From assembly GCF_052180255.1 (NCBI RefSeq), contig NZ_CP197466.1:682001-746000 (forward strand): a DNA stretch of 64,000 bases, read 5' to 3'. Positions 61,864 to 64,000 of the stretch are shown piece after piece (the stretch's first letter is position 1; each line of letters begins with the position of its first letter). Both the position numbers and the translations under genes were made by a program. The notes beneath the pieces are model-generated. The model worked only from the letters and a program-made list of their open reading frames with translations. It was not told where the DNA came from and made no database searches. This DNA is from Paenibacillus_AM sp052180255 (GTDB lineage Bacteria; Bacillota; Bacilli; Paenibacillales; NBRC-103111).

Positions 61864-63669
61864 ATGAATGCAGTTACAATAGTAGTTGGGTCTATATGTA
61901 TTTTATTAATTGCTTATCGTCTATACGGTACGTTTATGGCTGCGAAAATATTAAAACTTGAGGCAATGGATGCCGCTAAGAAAACACCTGCACATGAGCT
62001 AGAGGATGGTAAAGACTTTGTACCAACCAATAAATGGGTCACGTTCGGTCATCACTTTGCAGCAATTGCTGCTGCGGGTCCATTAGTTGGTCCGATCTTG
62101 GCCGCACAATTCGGTTATTTACCTGGACTTATTTGGCTTCTTATTGGAGCTGTTATCGGAGGAGCCGTACATGATGCGGTTGTCTTATTTGCTTCGATGA
62201 GAAAAAATGGACAATCTTTATCTGAAGTGGCTAAAGCGGAACTCGGTCCTGTTGCAGGCTTTTGTACAGGGCTCGCGATGTTATTTATCATCACGATTAC
62301 AATGGCGGGGCTTTCTATGGTTGTACTTCATGCCTTAGAAAATAATCCATGGGGTACATTTGCAGTTGGTATCACGATCCCAATCGCAATGGGTGTGGGA
62401 ATCTACCACCGGATGACAGGTCAATTAAAAGGAGCTACCATTGTCGGTTTTGTCTTAATTATGGTGGGAATTCTGCTCGGACCAAACATCCAAGGTACAG
62501 CTCTTGGCGATTTCTTAACACTTAAAGCAAGCACGCTTGCAATTATTTTACCCGTGTATGCATTCTTTGCTGCAGCATTGCCTGTCTGGCTCTTACTCGC
62601 ACCTCGTGATTATTTAAGCACCTTCATGAAAATTGGAGTTTTTGGAGCACTAATTGTTGGTGTTTTTTATGTAAACCCTACAATTCAATTTCCAGCTCTT
62701 ACTGAATTCATTAATGGCGGCGGTCCAATCGTAGCGGGTCCAGTTTGGCCATTCATCTCCATTACGATTGCCTGTGGGGCCATTTCAGGATTCCACGCAT
62801 TCGTTGGGTCAGGAACAACACCCAAAATGTTAAATCGGTGGACAGATATTAAACCAGTAGCATTTGGCGCTATGCTTGTTGAATGTCTTGTTGCCATTAT
62901 GGCTTTGATTGCTGCTGTTTCCCTTCAACCAGGAGATTACTTTGCAATTAACTCCTCACCTGCAGTATTCGCAACACTCGGGATCGATACCGTCCATCTG
63001 AAAGAATTAGCCGCAGAGATTGGGATGAATCTAGAAGGACGTACGGGTGGTGCGGTTACACTAGCCGTCGGTATGACTTATATTTTCACGAAACTTCCTT
63101 GGTTTGAAAACTTAGCTTCTTTCTTCTTCCAATTTGTCATTCTCTTTGAAGCGGTCTTTATTTTAACAGCCATCGACTCAGGTACACGTGTAGCACGATA
63201 CTTGATTCAAGATTTCTTTGGAGATTTCTATAAACCATTAAAGAGAACGAATTGGTTACCAGGTAACATATTTGCAAGTGCATTAGCATGTTTTATTTGG
63301 GGCTATCTGCTCTTTTCAGGGGATATCAGCTCGATCTGGGCACTGTTCGGAGTTTCCAATCAATTGATGGCATCTATCGGTTTAATTATCGGAGCAACGA
63401 TCGTCTTGAAAATTGCGGATAAACGTTGGTATATGCTCACATGCTTGATTCCACTAGCTTACTTGTACGTAACAGTCAATGTAGCAGGATACTGGATGAT
63501 TAAGAATGTGTATTTGAATACAGCTTCCAAAAGTTATAGTGTGTTAAATGGCGTTCTTTCCATCGTTATGTTGGTCTTAGGGTTAATCATTATTATTGCC
63601 GCTATCAAAAAGTGGATGGAGCTTTGGAAAACTCCTCAGCAAGAGTTAGCAAAAAAATATGGAATATAA
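61864..63669 (+). CDS. cstA: CstA/BtsT-family pyruvate or peptide transporter
   Basis: 601 residues from ATG 61864 (GGAGG 8 bases upstream; ATG 61849 is part of that region). About 16 hydrophobic segments. CstA signature: FVPTNKWVTFGHHFAAIAAA, GPLVGPILAAQFGYLPGLIW, VHDAVVLFASMRKNGQSLSE, HAFVGSGTTPKMLNRWTDIK, and FWxx-like FENLASFFFQFVILFEAVFI. Relatives import pyruvate (BtsT/YjiY) or peptides in carbon limitation. The LytS/LytR pair and cre-like site fit control by carbon status. It ends before a terminator at 63680. Confidence 0.92.
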   Translation: MNAVTIVVGSICILLIAYRLYGTFMAAKILKLEAMDAAKKTPAHELEDGKDFVPTNKWVTFGHHFAAIAAAGPLVGPILAAQFGYLPGLIWLLIGAVIGGAVHDAVVLFASMRKNGQSLSEVAKAELGPVAGFCTGLAMLFIITITMAGLSMVVLHALENNPWGTFAVGITIPIAMGVGIYHRMTGQLKGATIVGFVLIMVGILLGPNIQGTALGDFLTLKASTLAIILPVYAFFAAALPVWLLLAPRDYLSTFMKIGVFGALIVGVFYVNPTIQFPALTEFINGGGPIVAGPVWPFISITIACGAISGFHAFVGSGTTPKMLNRWTDIKPVAFGAMLVECLVAIMALIAAVSLQPGDYFAINSSPAVFATLGIDTVHLKELAAEIGMNLEGRTGGAVTLAVGMTYIFTKLPWFENLASFFFQFVILFEAVFILTAIDSGTRVARYLIQDFFGDFYKPLKRTNWLPGNIFASALACFIWGYLLFSGDISSIWALFGVSNQLMASIGLIIGATIVLKIADKRWYMLTCLIPLAYLYVTVNVAGYWMIKNVYLNTASKSYSVLNGVLSIVMLVLGLIIIIAAIKKWMELWKTPQQELAKKYGI

Positions 63670-63677
63670 ATAAATAG

Positions 63678-63727
63678 AGCATAATTCATTGAGATTTCAT
63701 CTCTATGGATTATGCTCTTTCTTTTTC
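63678..63727 (+). terminator. Terminator after the CstA-family gene
   Basis: AGAGCATAAT pairs with ATTATGCTCT, with a small GAGAT/ATCTC-like inner pair, followed by TTCTTTTTC. Confidence 0.85.
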
Positions 63728-63784
63728 TAAGCTTGCTGTATAATGATTACGTAGAACAATTTATATTATGGAGGAATACATCAA

Positions 63785-64000
63785 ATGCCAGACATAATTG
63801 AAGAGCTCAGGAAAATGTCTCAAAAAAAGGGATTTGAAAATAAAATTGATTTTCAACAGTTGCTAGAAAAATGCAAGACCATAGCGTTATCAAGTGCAGA
63901 TGCTGAATTTTTAACAGAATTATATTTTTTAGCAAAAAATTTGTACATTCGTAACATAATAATGATGTCACTTGTGTTTTGTGAAGATATTGATTTAAAG
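63785..64000 (+). CDS. Unidentified protein, cut by window end
   Basis: The frame opens at ATG 63785 behind GGAGGAATACATCAA and is open for 72 codons to the window edge. It begins MPDIIEELRKMSQKKGFENK and continues with helical, hydrophobic residues (AEFLTELYFLAKNLYIRNII). Too short to identify. Confidence 0.6.
   Translation, partial: MPDIIEELRKMSQKKGFENKIDFQQLLEKCKTIALSSADAEFLTELYFLAKNLYIRNIIMMSLVFCEDIDLK

Overview
The window looks like a chromosomal segment of a low-to-mid GC, spore-forming-type Bacillota, most likely a Paenibacillus or close relative. The reasons are strong AGGAGG-type ribosome binding sites, many rho-independent terminators, and family content typical of that group: several LuxR, MerR, HxlR and TetR regulators, CPBP protease, DUF4261, SUFU and SMI1/KNR4 proteins, YiiG-like lipoproteins and CstA with LytS/LytR. 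No rRNA, tRNA or CRISPR array was seen. Taxonomy is inference from gene content only.

Region 1 (1-16.8 kb) is an accessory or defence region. A type I restriction-modification operon hsdM-hsdS-hsdR (hsdM cut by the window edge) is followed by a palindromic intergenic element, a decayed duplicate gene, a dead IS3-family element, and a two-gene Hachiman-like system: hamA nuclease, hamB helicase, plus a small downstream gene. Then come a TPR/DUF4261 protein, a 42-codon ORF, a RelA/SpoT-domain protein with an unknown C-terminal half, the better-preserved copy of the duplicate gene, a second copy of the palindromic element and IS debris. Both copies of the duplicate gene carry the same -1 frameshift at a canonical slippery heptamer.

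Region 2 (16.9-32.7 kb) is a mosaic of single genes: a MerR regulator divergent from a CPBP protease with a 19-bp-spacer MerR-type promoter, an APH-fold kinase, an aldo/keto reductase and SnoaL-like protein, a quinone-oxidoreductase-like MDR, a MalT-type LuxR regulator, an HxlR/SDR divergent pair, a coiled-coil orphan, a YwqG-like protein and a C40 peptidase. Short repeats sharing CAYGTGGAGT-N10-GTTRGT recur in the intergenic spaces of regions 1 and 2.

Region 3 (32.8-44 kb) has a broken prolyl-hydroxylase/lipoprotein relic, a SCIFF ranthipeptide precursor with its radical-SAM maturase, a markedly GC-rich three-gene SUFU/unknown/SMI1 cluster, a ClC channel, a lipoprotein, a stand-alone KAS III-like enzyme and a UhpT-like sugar-phosphate antiporter.

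Region 4 (44-64 kb) begins with a three-gene sensor operon (PhnD-like binding lipoprotein, NarL-class histidine kinase, LuxR-type response regulator) divergent from uhpT, so probably its hexose-phosphate sensor. DUF3829 lipoproteins follow as a partly duplicated set flanking unrelated genes: DUF2199, SUMF1 plus TetR, Vat-like acetyltransferase, and a small possible beta-grasp protein coupled to a 1655-residue DUF4132-type giant. The window ends with LytS/LytR-type two-component genes upstream of a CstA-family transporter, as in pyruvate-sensing systems, and the start of an unidentified gene.
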